A stretch of DNA of 64,000 bases, taken from Plantago major (taxonomy: Eukaryota; Streptophyta; Magnoliopsida; Lamiales; Plantaginaceae). Below, piece by piece: positions 22,835 to 34,592 of the stretch; positions within the stretch are counted from its first letter, which is position 1; each line of letters begins with the position of its first letter. A model generated the notes under the pieces. It saw only the letters and a list, made by a program, of their open reading frames with translations. It was not told the DNA's origin and did not search any database. The stretch lies in the NCBI GenBank assembly GCA_026545765.1, contig CM048842.1:46571431-46635430 (forward strand). Direction: 5' to 3'. The position numbers and the translations under genes are program-made.

Positions 22835-24134
22835 TCTTCTTTCTCCGGGGCTGTGGTTGATCATCACAACTTGAGCCTCGGAGAGGTAGACTAGCCGTAG
22901 GGTGCGGGGAACCAATCAAGGTCGCTTTGATCCGTGGCACATCCGAGTTATCCCATTCCGGATCTCTAGTCCGGGGGTGACAAGTCGTCAGAACTGGTTT
23001 GGTAGAATCTTTTCCAGTATTTCGAGGTCCGGCGTAAGATCCGCCCGAAATGTTGGAAGGCTTTCTACCAATCCTGTTTTGTCTGAGTTGCTCATCCTTC
23101 GGATGGAATAAGGTCCGGATGTGTCCTTTCCGGTAGATCCTTTGGCTTGCCCTTGAAGATCCGCATCCGAACAGTTCAAGTCTGTTGGCTTCCAGAATTG
23201 AAGGCTCGGAGGAGCTACTTGCGATTCTGGAAAGTAGTCAGATAGTGCTGAACTATTTGGGGGCCGGATCGATGGGGGCCTTCGGAAGTATCTTTTCTGG
23301 TAAGTTGTCCGTGTCACGCACAAGGTCTTGCGTCCGAGCGGTTCGGCTTTGTTGGTGGCTTTGTTCCAGAATTGAAGGCTCGAGAGAGCTTCTTTCAATT
23401 CTGGGACAGAGTTTCTGACAATGCCGTTCTTGTTGGGATTCGGACCAAAATGTGGTTCTCCGGAGTAACTTGTATAATTCTGATTATCCGGGTGGTCGCT
23501 TTCCAGATACTTTAGCAATTTGAGAGATTGGCTTATAGTATCTGGTAGGAGACGATCTGGATTGTCGTAGTGCTACTTGTGTGCTTCGAAACCTTCTGTG
23601 TGATTCGGAAGTTTGGAGAGCAAACTTAAATGAACGTTCTGAATGTCCTTGATTATCCCGTCCGGCTGCTGCCAGCCACAAGATCGTCTGAAGGAGGCTC
23701 CAAAATTTGCCAGTAAGCAATCGAGGTTATGAGAGCGGAATTCCTTCATCATCCGGAGGCTCTACAGATGTAGTTGATCGTGCTTGGACGGGACTTGGTT
23801 CGAAAGCTCTTCTGTAGAAGTAGAAAAGAGCTAAAATAGGTGCTTGTGTTTTGTAATCTTGACTAGGGCTCTTCAGACCCTGGCTTTGTAATGTTGTACT
23901 CTTGTTTTAATAAATGTGCTTGCTTTTGCCATTGTATGATGTTTGTTGCAATGTGTTGAGTCCGATTCGGACAGTCATTCTTTGAAACGATCAGTCAAAT
24001 GTTTTGTTGAAATTGTTCGAAGTTGTATTGATTTGACGGAAATCGATTTACAACTTGAGGGCTTCTAGTCCTTTTCCAAAAACACAAAAAACATGTTGAC
24101 AAAAAGGGGTGACAGTCGTTGCCATATTCTTTCT
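22835..24134. repeat. G2 spacer with repeated palindromic modules
   Basis: The non-coding spacer lies between the second antisense start and integrase. A module of about 45 bp, starting TTCCAGAATTGAAGGCTCG and ending ATTCTGGAA or CAATTCTGGGA, occurs at about 23192-23236 and 23368-23405. Its ends are inverted repeats able to form a hairpin. G3 has the same module at 41423-41462 and a weaker one near 41580. Variable spacer repeats between pol and the LTR are known in Tat/Ogre elements. Confidence 0.65.
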
Positions 24135-25250
24135 CTAAGTGTAGAATTTTTGGAGATTCTTGGCATTCCAGGTTCTCTTCAAGGCTCGCCCTTGATTATC
24201 TTCCAGTTCAAAGCTTCCATTGACTCTTGCTCCCGTAACTTTGTATGGCCCTTCCCACTTGGGCATGAGTTTTCCCACATGACTTAGTATATCGGCCCTT
24301 CTGAGAACCAAGTCTCCAACTTGTATGTCTTTGGGAAAGACACGCTTGTTGTAGGCTCGAGCAGTCATAGCTTGGTATCGAAGGACGTTGGCCATCGCCT
24401 TATCTCGCTTGTCTTCGATGAGCTCGAGGTCATAGATCCTGGCTACCTCATTATCAGCTAGGTTGTACTGTTGGATCCTTTGAGTGGCCACAACTATTTC
24501 CGAAGGAATGACCGCCTGAGATCCATAAACCAGGGAAAAGGGGGTTTCATGTGTAGCAGTCCGAGTTGTCGTTCTATGTGCCCAAAGAGCCGCATCGAGA
24601 TCATCTACCCAACTGTCTTGGGAGGTTCTCAATCTTTTCTCCAAGATCTTGACGATGGTCTTGTTGGTGGCTTCCACTTGACCATTGGCTTATGGGTGGC
24701 CAACAGAAGTGAAGCGCTGTTCTATTTTGAAAGATTGAAGCCACTCCTTCAGTCTCGTCCCAGAAAACTGTGCTCCATTATCTGACACTAGAACTCGTGG
24801 GAGTCCGAAACGGCAGATGATGTTCTTCCAGATGAACGTCCTTACCCTGCTTTCTGTGATGGTTGATACCGCCTCCGCCTCGACCCACTTAGTGAAATAC
24901 TCCACTGCCACGATCAAGAACTTCTTCTGATGGGTTCCGCGTGGAAAAGGACCAACTATGTCGATGCCCCATTGATCAAATGGGAATGCTATGATTGACG
25001 GAATCATAGGGTTGGTCGGGCGGTGTGGTATGTTGGCATAGTATTGGCAATCTTCACATGCACGGGCGAAGTTGGCAGCATCAGCGTCGATAGTTGGCCA
25101 ATAGTACCCTTGTCTTATGATCTTTTGCGCCAAGGTTCTCCCCCCAGAATGACTTCCGCAACTGCCAGCGTGGATCTCCTCCATCACAGTTTTTGCTTCT
25201 TGGGGGTCCAAGCATCTCATATGGGTGCCAGTGAAAGACTTCTTGTAAAG
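24135..25250 (-). pseudogene. pol: Integrase of G2
   Basis: The zinc-binding end is GSCGSHSGGRTLAQKIIRQG with CEDCQYYANIPHRP, near 24990-25190. The core has DQWGIDIVGPFPRGTHQKKF, VEYFTKWVEAEAV, LVSDNGAQF and a following TNKTIVKILEKRL stretch. The C-terminal part has VLRRADILSHVGKLMPKWEGPYKV, typical of the Gypsy GPY/F module, ending WNAKNLQKFY. Same order as in G3. Fossil. Confidence 0.87.
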
Positions 25251-26190
25251 ATCTTCTTCCAGGATAAAGTATCTGTTGGCTCGGCAAAGGATCTTTCATG
25301 CTTCTCTAGAATCCGCATGTAGAGTACCATCCTTGAGGTAACGGAAAATATCAGTCATCCAGTTTCTTTCTGTGCTCAAGAGGAATACTTGTCCGCTGGG
25401 ATTTACCAAAGAGGATTCCGTGCGGGTCATTAGGATGACACTTCTTGTGTCCAGAGCTCCTAAAGCTGAGGCGTACTTTGAGAGGGCATCAGCTTTCTCG
25501 TTCCACTCTCTGTGGAATTGTTCAAGAGTGAATTGTTCCAACTGCTCAACCTCCTCCTTGAGAAGCTCCAAGTATTTGATCATGTTAGGACCTTTAGTGG
25601 AAAAGGACCCGGAGAACTAGGATTGCACAAGTTGTGAATCTGTGTAGGCCTTGATTCTTTTTACCTGAAGAGCTCTTGCCATCTTCAGGCCGGTGATGAG
25701 TGCTTCGTACTCGGATTCATTGTTTGTCACTTTGAAGTCGAGGGTGATGGCGTACTCTAACTTAGCTCCTTCAGGACTTTCGAGAAAGATTCATACTCCT
25801 CCTAGTCGTCCTCTAGAGGATCCATCCACTTGCAACGTCCAACAATCCTTGTTTCCTTTTTTGCCTTCTGAAGTGGGAGTGTGCACTTTCTCAATCTCCT
25901 GCTTCTTGTCGGAAGATGCAGGTGTTGAGATGCTGGGTTCCTCTTCTAGTAGAAACATGTGCCTTACTCTCAGCGAATCATCCATGGGTTGTTGATACTT
26001 GGTGAAAAGCTGGAAATCATGCTCGCGTGTTCCATCCACTTCTTCCTTCCCCTCTGAATCTTTGATAATCATAATATGATTGACCTTTCGTGGGGAACTG
26101 TTGGTCTCTTCTTCTGCTTTCTTTGGATAATACATTAGGAAGTCGGCCAAAACTTGCGCTTTTTGGCGGATGGAGCTTGATATCCAATAT
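25251..26190 (-). pseudogene. pol: Second (archaeal-type) RNase H of G2
   Basis: It follows reverse transcriptase-RNase H and precedes integrase. Visible pieces are LQVDGSSRGRLGGV near 25800, the ALKMARALQVKRIKAYTDSQ-type region, and FHREWNEKADALSKYASALG near 25490. G3 shows the same domain more continuously (43155-43766). An additional RNase H of archaeal type is known from Tat-lineage elements and supports that classification. Confidence 0.75.
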
Positions 26191-27450
26191 CCTACTCACT
26201 CAACTCAATAGCCCACTTGGACAGGCGTCCTGACTGGTCTGGCTTGCCTAGAACGTGTTTGAGCAGCTCATTTGTAAGGACCACAATTCGATGAGACTTG
26301 AAGTATGGCTTTAATCGTCGTGCGGTGTATACTAGTGCGAAGGCGAGCTTCTCGATCTTAACATATCTGGCTTTAGAGCCTGCGAGGGCTTTTCTCAGGT
26401 AATAGATCGGTAAGTGCTCGTTGCCTTGTAGCCGCACCAGTACTGCGCTCATCGCCTCATCCGTAGCAGTCAGATAGATGTAGAGGGGTTCAGCCTCTAG
26501 TGGTTTAGACAAGAGGGGTGGTGAGAGGAGATACTTTTTCAAGTTTTCCAGGGCCTCTTCACATTCCTTTGTCCATTCGAATTTGTTTCCTTTCCTTAGA
26601 ATCTTGAAGAAAGGTAAGTTCTTCTCGGCGGATTTTGAGATAAAGCGGCTCAATGCCATCACCTTTCCTAGAAGCTTCTGAACTTCGTTGATGGTCTTTG
26701 GCTGTGGTAGATCTAGGATCGCCTTTATTTTCTCTGGGTTAGCACTGATGCCCCTTTCCGTGACCATGTAGCCAAGGAACATGCCTCCTTTTACTCCAAA
26801 CGTACATTTCTCAGGGTTCAGCTTCATTCCATATTTTCGAAGGATGGAGAAGCAATTATTGAGATGTTCAATGTGCTCCTTTTCAGTTTTGCTTTTCACC
26901 AGCATATCATCCACATAGACTTCCATGGTCTTGCCCAACTCTTCTCTGAACATCTTGTTTACCAACCGCTGGTACGTGGCTCCTGCGTTCTTGAGGCCAA
27001 AAGGCATGACCTTGAAGCAGTAGACCCCTCCTGCCGCAAAAAAAGGTTGTCTTTTTGATGTCTTCCTGAGCCATCCTGATTTGATAGAAGCATTGATATG
27101 CGTCCATGAAGCTCAGGAGCGCACATCCTGCTGTGGAGTCAACCAGTTGGTCTATTCGTGGTAACGGGTAAGGGTCCTTTGGACAAAATTTGTTGAGTCT
27201 GGTGAAGTCGTTGCACATTCTCCACTTTCCCGGAGCTTTTTCCACCAAGACGACGTTACAAACCCAGTCAGAGTATCTGACTTCTTCAATGTGTCCCGCC
27301 TTCAATAGTTTGTCTACCTCTCCTGCTATGATTGCGTCCTCAACTGGTCCAAAGTCCTTCCTCTTTTGCCTGATGTGTTTTACCGTGGGATCCATGTTCA
27401 GACGGTGAACTGCGATCCTTGGGTCTATCCCTTTGAGATCATCTGTGCTC
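26191..27450 (-). pseudogene. pol: Reverse transcriptase and RNase H of G2
   Basis: Reverse transcriptase blocks in order: VRYSDWVCNVVLVEKAPGKW, RMCNDFTRLNKFCPKDPYPL, LLSFMDAYQCFYQIRM, MPFGLKNAGATYQRLVNKMF and the catalytic YVDDMLVKS. These are followed by YGMKLNPEKCTFGVKGG and FLGYMVTERGI. The attached RNase H region has TDEAMSAVLVR and KLAFALVYTARRLKPYFKSH. All are standard Ty3/Gypsy motifs. Confidence 0.9.
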
Positions 27451-28343
27451 CAAGCAAAGACATCACGATTGTTGCGAAGGCAAGTGACAAGCTTCAACTC
27501 TACTTCCGTGCTCATTTCTGTCCCAATGCGCGTTGTCTTTTCCAGGTTTCCTTCAATCAATTGAACCTCTTTTAAGGCTTCGTGGGGTTCTATCCTGGCC
27601 GTTTTTGGGAACTTCTCTTTGAGTGACCCAATTCCAATTTCTTCTATCGGGGGCGTTGGAGTTTTGGAAGAGTGTCCTCTGGGGATCTTAGCGACCGAAA
27701 GAACGGGTGTTGTAGCCCTTCTGGTTGACATGATGTAGCACTCCCAGGCTTCTCTAACGTTGCCTACTTCCTCGCCTATGCCGTTCGGGGTCGGGAACTT
27801 TACCCTGTTGTGCAGGGGAGAAGAAATTACCCTAAATTGGTTAAGTCCCGGGCGGCCTAGGATCACGTTATAATCAAATGTGCTGTCGACTATCACAAAG
27901 AGAATTGTCTTAGTCACCCTTGTCGGAAAGGTGCCCATAGAGACTTGTAGTGGTATAATTCCAATTGGTCGTACTACGGATCCTCCAAAACCCACCAACG
28001 AAGTATACACTCATCCAAATTGTATTGGACCCAAGTGCATTTGCTGCACGGTTCTCTTGGATATGACGTTGGAGGAACTTCCCATGTCGACTAGTACTTT
28101 GTTGACCTTGTAAGTGGCAATCACTAGAGAGACAACCAAAGGAACGTCGGGATCCTTGATATCTTTTCCACCAGACGTTGGTGGAGGGATCTCACTATCA
28201 TCAAATGTGATGGCGTTTGTGCCCCTCAAGGCTGCAGGAGCGTAAGATCTGTCGTTATTTCTTAAGTGCTGTGCGGTTCTTTCCCTTGCATTTCGACTAT
28301 CTCCTCCGGTCGGTCCTCCCGCAATGGCGTTGATAACTCCACT
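27451..28343 (-). pseudogene. pol: Protease region of G2
   Basis: An aspartic-protease-like domain: VNKVLVDMGSSSNVISKRTV, then SLVGFGGSVVRPIGIIPLQV and DYNVILGRPGLNQFRVISS. G3 keeps the usual VDTGSSSN sequence at this point. A linker to reverse transcriptase includes WSTDDLKGIDPRIAVHRLN. Confidence 0.82.
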
Positions 28344-30216
28344 CTAGGGGAGGTTATCCCTTTCTATGTTTTCGCGGTACTCTTGGTACCTTTGGGCGTG
28401 CCGAGGTGGGATTTCTGATGGAGGTGGTGGTAAAGATCCTGTCGGAGGTTCTGAACCACGCTCCTCCCTTCTTTGCTCATTCTTTCTATGCCTGGAGGGT
28501 TCTTCTTCTCCTATGGGTTCTTTCAAATTCCCACTTCGTACCAGCCTTTCGATTTCTGTCTTTAGCTGTATGCAATCCTCAGTTGGATGGTCCTTCTGCT
28601 TGTGAAACCTACAGTAGTCTTTAGAAGATTTACTCTTCTTGCTACTCCTGACGGGTTTTGGCCATTGTACGTCTAAGTCCTTCTCAACAATGGAGGCCAA
28701 GATGTCGGATCTTGGTCTGTTGAGGCAAGTGTACTCGGCGTATCTTCTTGGTGGAGTTCTTTCTCTGCGGAATTCTCTCCTATCCCTGAGATCTCTTTTT
28801 TGCTCAAACTTTCCCTGATGAGGAGGAAGTTCTTGTCGTACTTGTTCTTTCCCCTTTTTTATCCCTGCTCTTATCGGGACATTTCGTCGGTACTCTTCTC
28901 CATACAAGACTCCTTCGCAGATGTCTTCCAAGTACTTTTCAGTGGTGATTTATTCATTGGAAAGCTTTCTTTTGTGCTCACCATTATAAGTGTTGGCGTA
29001 CAGGTGTCGGACCCGCTCTTTGATGCTATGAGGTTCCACTTGTCGTACCTCGGCGTTGAAGCGATCGAGGAAGGTTCTAAGGTCCTCATGCTCCTTTTGG
29101 ATTATGCCTGTTAAGTGCTCGACTGACCTCTTCCTTTACTTTGCTTTCTCGAACCTCTTTAGGAAGAGGGAGGCAACATCCGCATAATATTTGATGGAAC
29201 CATTAGGCAGTGAGGTCCACCAATCCATTGCTTCCCCAAAGAGTGTTGTGGAAAAGTTAAGAGCTTTCATGTTATCATTGAGCCCATTGATTTCCATCTT
29301 ACTTTCATATCTAGTAAGATGCCCCCACAGGACAAGTATCTCCATAATAGTGCTCAAGGTTTGGGATAACACAGTCAGGGCGCTTCCTTTCTCTTCTGAT
29401 ATCGTCGCACAGAGGGTTGGGAGTTTTAACAATCACCTTTTCGTGTACTTTAACCATCTTGCTTAGGGTGGCAATCTGTGTTTCCAGATCCTTCTGTTGA
29501 AGGTAGATTTGCTCAGCTGTTAACTTCTCACCAGTTCTGGGGTTGATGGCTACATCTGGAGGAAGATCTCCGATTGGGACTATCGGGATGCTTTCCACCA
29601 CATGGTCCCTTGGCGCTTGTTGTTGAGATCCTTGTCGACTGGTCCCTACTTCATCTCTCCGTGGAGCTTCTGGACTTCTTCCTCGCTGGTCATGAGAGGC
29701 AGCGGCCCTTCTATTGAGAAGGTCTCTCAAATCTTCCCGTTGAGCTTGTTCCCCCAGCCTTTGTTGGATAGGACGGTGCTCATTCCTTGAATGTGCGGGC
29801 TCAGCCTGCCTTGGGATTGGTGTAGGCGGAGTGGGCTGGAGGTTGTTTGACCCAAAGCATCCTTGGATAGTAGTGAGTAAGAGGCCAAATTGGTTTTCAT
29901 CCATCCCGAACTTACTAGGACGAATGATCTGCCCATTTGGAAGAGTGAAGTTTCTCCCTGGAGGAGGACCATGTGTTCCTGACGGAGGAACTTGTCCTTC
30001 GACTCCAATCACCTGGGTCCTTACAGGCGGATTTGCGGCTCTTGCTTCCTCAGAAGAGAGACTGGCAGTACGGCCATCGCTAAGATAATCCGTTGCATCT
30101 CCTGGAGGTACTCTTGCCACTCTATCTCCCCTAGTACGAGGTCTACCCCTTTGTCGTGGAGCAGGCGTACCAATTGCAGTGGCGGTAGTTTTTGCGGACC
30201 TTCTTGTTCTTGCCAT
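28344..30216 (-). pseudogene. gag: Gag of G2
   Basis: The probable start is MARTRRSAKTTATAIG (ATG at 30216), 53 bp inside the LTR boundary. A basic/Pro-rich N-terminal part is followed by IGDLPPDVAINPRTGEKLTA. Next comes the capsid-like region (TLFGEAMDWWTSLPNGSIKY, HLYANT-type region, DICEGVLYGEEYRRNVPIRA). A Cys/His segment (CRFHKQKDHPTEDCIQLKTE) and a Pro-rich tail close the region. Matches G1 and G3 throughout. Broken. Confidence 0.87.
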
Positions 30217-30249
30217 TACTGAAGAGAACGGGACTTTTTCATAAAGATT

Positions 30250-30265
30250 CCCACAGACGGCGCCA
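30250..30265 (-). other. Primer binding site of G2
   Basis: The minus strand reads TGGCGCCGTCTGTGGG, three bases inside the 5' LTR. TGGCGCC-type primer sites are common in plant Gypsy elements. I do not assign the tRNA. Confidence 0.75.
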
Positions 30266-30268
30266 AAA

Positions 30269-31206
30269 TGTTGAGGGTGAAACTCCTCAAATACTTGGAT
30301 TTTACTCAACTCCACTAATGTGTGCCCAAGTAAGAAGCTCCTCGCAAGGTAAGAGCCAATCCGTAAGAACCAGCGGCCGACTACTTGGATAAGGACCTGC
30401 ACACTTGAGTGGGGGGGGGGGTCAGTATTCGGTTTGCTAAGTGTCAAACCGGACTGAGACTTTACTCGAGAGAGACTGAAGATCTGCTTTGTATAATGAT
30501 CGAGATAGAGTTTACGATGTGACTTACTTGTTCTTGTGGGGATGTGTGCCTTATTTATAGGCTATCATCAAAATGGGAGGTCATGCTAGGATTGTGCCAA
30601 GTGTAAGGCTAGGAATGAGCCACCAAGGCATGACTTAGGCCCATAGCCCAATAATGATACTTAGCCCATGCCACTTTGGGCTTTTAGGGGTACTTTAGTC
30701 ATTATTAGAAGAGTTTTAGGGGATGTGACCTGATCTGCCGAGGTCCCAGGTTCGGAGAGGTTGGTCCGGATGCATGATCCGGACCGTACTGGGTCGCCAG
30801 ATAAGGAAGTTCTCCTAAGTCTGCCCATCTCTTCCGATTCGGAACTCTAGGTTCGGACACCCAACTCTTTGGTGCCTCTGCTTGGCTACTCGTGAGATTG
30901 TCATGCTGGATCCGAGTTAGCATCCGGACCGGAGGCCTTGGGTCGGAGAAGATACTGACTTAGTATTAAGATCCTTTCCCAGAGAGGCTCGGACCAAGGT
31001 GGGTCGGGCCCATGGTTCCGGGTCGGGCCTAGCAGGTCCCAAATCCTTTGTTCCTTTCTTTCAAGGTGGGTCGGACCATGGTTGGTCTGCCCGGATTGGA
31101 CTGTTGGCTCGGACAATATTATCTCGGATCCATTGGATGACTTAGGACGCCTTAGGATTCGCTCCCAGGTCGTCTATGATGGATTGGACATATTTCCGTA
31201 TCAACA
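30269..31206 (-). repeat. 5' LTR of G2
   Basis: Partner of the LTR at 16787-17726, with the same TGTTGAGGG and ATCAACA ends. It has a minus-strand TATA box at 30551-30560 and a G/C homopolymer at 30411-30421 that differs in length from its partner. Confidence 0.93.
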
Positions 31207-31439
31207 TAGCTGGTGCAAGTTTAATGTAATACGATACTAAGCATGCTCTCGAAAACATTGAGAAAAGAAAGTTTAATAATTTGCTTTGATATGAATAAAT
31301 AATTGATATTGCAGTCTCAAAAAAGGTTAATAAATTCAAATAAATTTATGTGTTCAGCTTAATTATTAACTACTCCATAGAACCACAAAATGAATTTAAA
31401 CAGAGCGACATAACTCAAAAGTATCATCAGATATCCCAA

Positions 31440-31711
31440 AAACAAAATATTAAACCAAACAGAGTACTGATATATATCGAAAATGAAAACACCGAAAAAT
31501 GTCTGTAGTGAAATTCTCAAATGTATATGAAAACACCATTATCTTCATGGTCATCGAGAGCTGATATTCTTCAATGTCGGAAGCACACTTTGTGGATACT
31601 TCACCCAACAAACCCTTTTGAGGAGTGATGTTATTGTTGTCAGTTGCAGAGCTATCTTGCAGTTCTATAATTTCTGGTTCCTATAAAATGAAATTACAAA
31701 ATTAGCATGGG

Positions 31712-31789
<78 letters not shown>

Positions 31790-34245
31790 CAAAACACATG
31801 TACAAAATGTAAAATGAAATCGTACCAGGCCCTTGATTTGCATCGTCTATGTTTCATCGTTATTTGCTTGGAGTTTAGATATTACCTCCTACATTAGTTG
31901 TAACACAACATTAGTATATTACTTTGATTTATAAAAAATGAAAGTATCAGCAATCTATAATTTATAGAATCTTCAATCACACTTACAATATTATTATACT
32001 GTGAAATAACATTTCCATCCTCAGTGAATGCTTTGACAACAAATTTATTTTCAACTTCTTCATCAACAACAGTTTGATTTGTGTCATATACAGATTCATT
32101 AGAGTTTGGTGTCCCGTCAACACGGAAGAGTACTCTTCTATCAAGCAAGGCATCAAAATGGGGTGGCAACTGATAGGGGTCGCCACCATCTTGGTACACA
32201 AATTATAATGAATAATTGAGCAATAAAACATGCTATTTCTTTAGTCTCATTTTAACTAAAACATTAATTGGTATACTGTAAAATAATACTTCAAACTCAC
32301 CTCCACAATCTCATTGAAAACAGCCTCAACAGATTTGCCTATGAGTGAAGAAACTATGTTGTCCCATAAAATGAATGTTGCAAATTGCTCGGATGGGTCA
32401 TACACACTAATATTGATGTTATACCTATGCGGAATAGGAAAATCAGTATATGCTTTAATTTAAGAACCTAATTGGTGAGTCTTGGACTATATACTATAAA
32501 CTGTTGACATTACCTACGAACAATGGTTTTGATTTCTTGGTTGCACTTACGACACATTTGGCCAACATGGCCTTTTTTTCCAATGCCCCTTGTGACCGCA
32601 TCCTTCGTAAAACCATGTTACTTTCGGAAATGTACACTCAGCGATTGTGGCAAGAATTGTGTAAACACCGGGCTATGAAACGAAAAGGGAAAACAATCAG
32701 TACATGGATATTTTATGAAAATAAGTTGTTTAGATAATTATTAAACACAATATGCATAAATACCTTATCATTACATAGGAGTTCCGAGATAGACATAGTA
32801 TTGGATGGATTTAGCCATGCTTCCCAAGATTTGCCAATTTTTTTATTTGAGTTCTGAGTTATACTCTTTACAAACGAATCATCACCAAACCTTCATTAAT
32901 GTGATAATAATATGCGATTAATAAGAATATAGTAATAAAATTGATAAAATCAATAAGACTTATTGTGGGTGTATTGTTCGAATACCTGTTGAAATACTCT
33001 TTCACCTCAGGACAATCCAAGTTGATATGCATTCTTGTAGCATGTTTGCATATTTGAGCTCGATGTTTTTCTGCATTGTAAGTACATAAATGATCATATA
33101 TAAGTTGAGAGTGCTTGTATGATTGTATAGAATTGTTGAGTCATCCTACATAACTACTTAATAATGTACCTCTGAAAGTGGATATCATGGCAAACTGAAG
33201 AATCAAAACAACAGGTTGGTTGTCTCCTTCAACTCGACTATCAACAAACTTTTTTTAGCTCATCACCATAGTTCCCCCACAACACACATTCCAGTTGAAG
33301 ACCTCTAAACATGATAAAAAGAGTAGAAAGATTGTTATCATATTTGAATTGATTTATTAAATTTTATGATTAAAGGTTAAATCGCAAAACACACAGATTT
33401 CATGGTTACCTCCGAGCATGACATAGATAAAAAATAATGTTATCACATGTTAATCTATAAAATTTATGATAAAGATAGGAATCGCTTACTCCAGATTAGT
33501 GATGGTGACATCAATCTTTGAAACATTCCTAGCATCTACATGCTGGGCAGCATTGAGTGGTGTATTCACAACTCCAATTACGTCTAATAAACAAACGCAA
33601 ATAGTTATGTATCTATCTATGACTAAATCAAGAAAATTAATGCATTATATAATTACGTTAAGAGACATTCATCTCTATAATTTCCAATTAGATACAAATA
33701 TTCTTACCAAACATGTGAGCAGGATTCATGTTCTCAGGAGGACCACTCCTGTTATTAGGATATGTTTCAAAATCAGTAAATGGGACAAACTCGAAGTTAT
33801 ACTTTGGGACATCCATGTCATCAGGCATCTCGGCTACCCTTGTAGCTTGACCAATAGTCAACTTATATGAATGTTTGAGCCTAGCCTTCTGTGTAGTAGG
33901 CTTGTTCTCACAAACTGTGAAATTTGATACTTTGACAACGTCACCATAATCAAATTCAGCTCGAAACTTCGAAAATAAACTTGGAGGGACGGCGGCTTGA
34001 AATCTTGTGCCCTAGGAAAAATAGCAAACGTATAAAAAAATTTAACGCAAAGTAAGAGCAAATAAATATAATTTAAAAATAAATTATCATAGTCGGACCT
34101 CTTTGTCAACCAACAGTACTTCTAGTCCATCTTTCCTAAACCGGTCTGGTTGAACCCAACGTTGTAGTACGCGAACAACAATGCTTCTCATCCTAGTCGA
34201 CTTGTCAACCGATGATAATTGAACGACGGCTCTGACTTTTGACAT
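31440..34245 (-). pseudogene. RPA70-like (replication protein A large subunit) gene, degraded
   Basis: RPA70 proteins bind single-stranded DNA through OB folds; plants have many copies and plant Helitrons often carry one. Exons seen on the minus strand: 34099-34245 (ATG at 34245; MSKVRAVVQLSSVDKSTRMR), 33708-34011 (GTRFQAAVPPSLFSKFRAEF), 33490-33583 (DVIGVVNTPLNAAQHVDARN), 33180-33304 (LQLECVLWGNYGDELKK), 32986-33070 (KHRAQICKHATRMHINLDCP), 32764-32890, 32514-32672 (ECTFPKVTWFYEGCGHKGHW, the zinc-ribbon region), 32301-32424 (ISVYDPSEQFATFILWDNIV) and 31987-32189 (DPYQLPPHFDALLDRRVLFR). Introns are GT...AG, and further exons are possible down to about 31440. Two runs of seven A (33250-33256 and 32573-32579) each shift the frame by one base, and the last listed exon does not join in frame, so I call it a pseudogene. 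Sequencing error in the homopolymers cannot be excluded. Confidence 0.8.
31714..31788. repeat. (TA)n microsatellite
   Basis: About 37 AT repeats, inside an apparent intron of the RPA70-like gene. Confidence 0.95.
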
Positions 34246-34592
34246 ATCCTATTTTGGAAGTTGACTATTACTATTAAAACATGATGAGTAATTAAGGACT
34301 TAGCATAAAAAATAAATCGCCCTGAGGCAATGGTATAATACATCCGATAGTGTAGGCTCTTTCTTTTGAAAAAAAAAAACCACCTATATCTGTGGTAACA
34401 AATTATTAATGGACATTGAATATATCTACTTTAATAGGTCTACAAATGAAAGAATAATAGATTATGAGTAATTAAAGAAAACTTAGTCGTTGAAGAATAG
34501 ATTATAAAAAGGTTTACACGTCAAAAGTATAGACGAATTAAAGAGAATTAAGTGTGAAAAATTAGGAAGCATTGGGTTAATCCTTGTAACCC

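Larger units (their letters stand above)
16787..31206 (-). mobile_element. G2: Ty3/Gypsy element, Tat lineage, with both LTRs and target duplication
   Basis: The element is 14.4 kb in minus orientation, with LTRs at 16787-17726 and 30269-31206. The 5-bp target duplication TAGCT occurs at 16782-16786 and 31207-31211. In element sense the order is 5' LTR, primer site, gag, protease, reverse transcriptase, RNase H, a second RNase H, integrase, spacer, antisense gene, polypurine tract and 3' LTR. The second RNase H and the antisense gene mark the Tat lineage. By eye the LTRs differ at about 20 of 940 positions (roughly 2%), suggesting insertion on the order of a million years ago or less. The ends look whole; the coding part has around ten breaks. 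Confidence 0.93.

Noticed and set aside
30250-30268. Primer site considered as a tRNA gene fragment
   Set aside because: Only the primer-binding segment is present; no tRNA fold around it.
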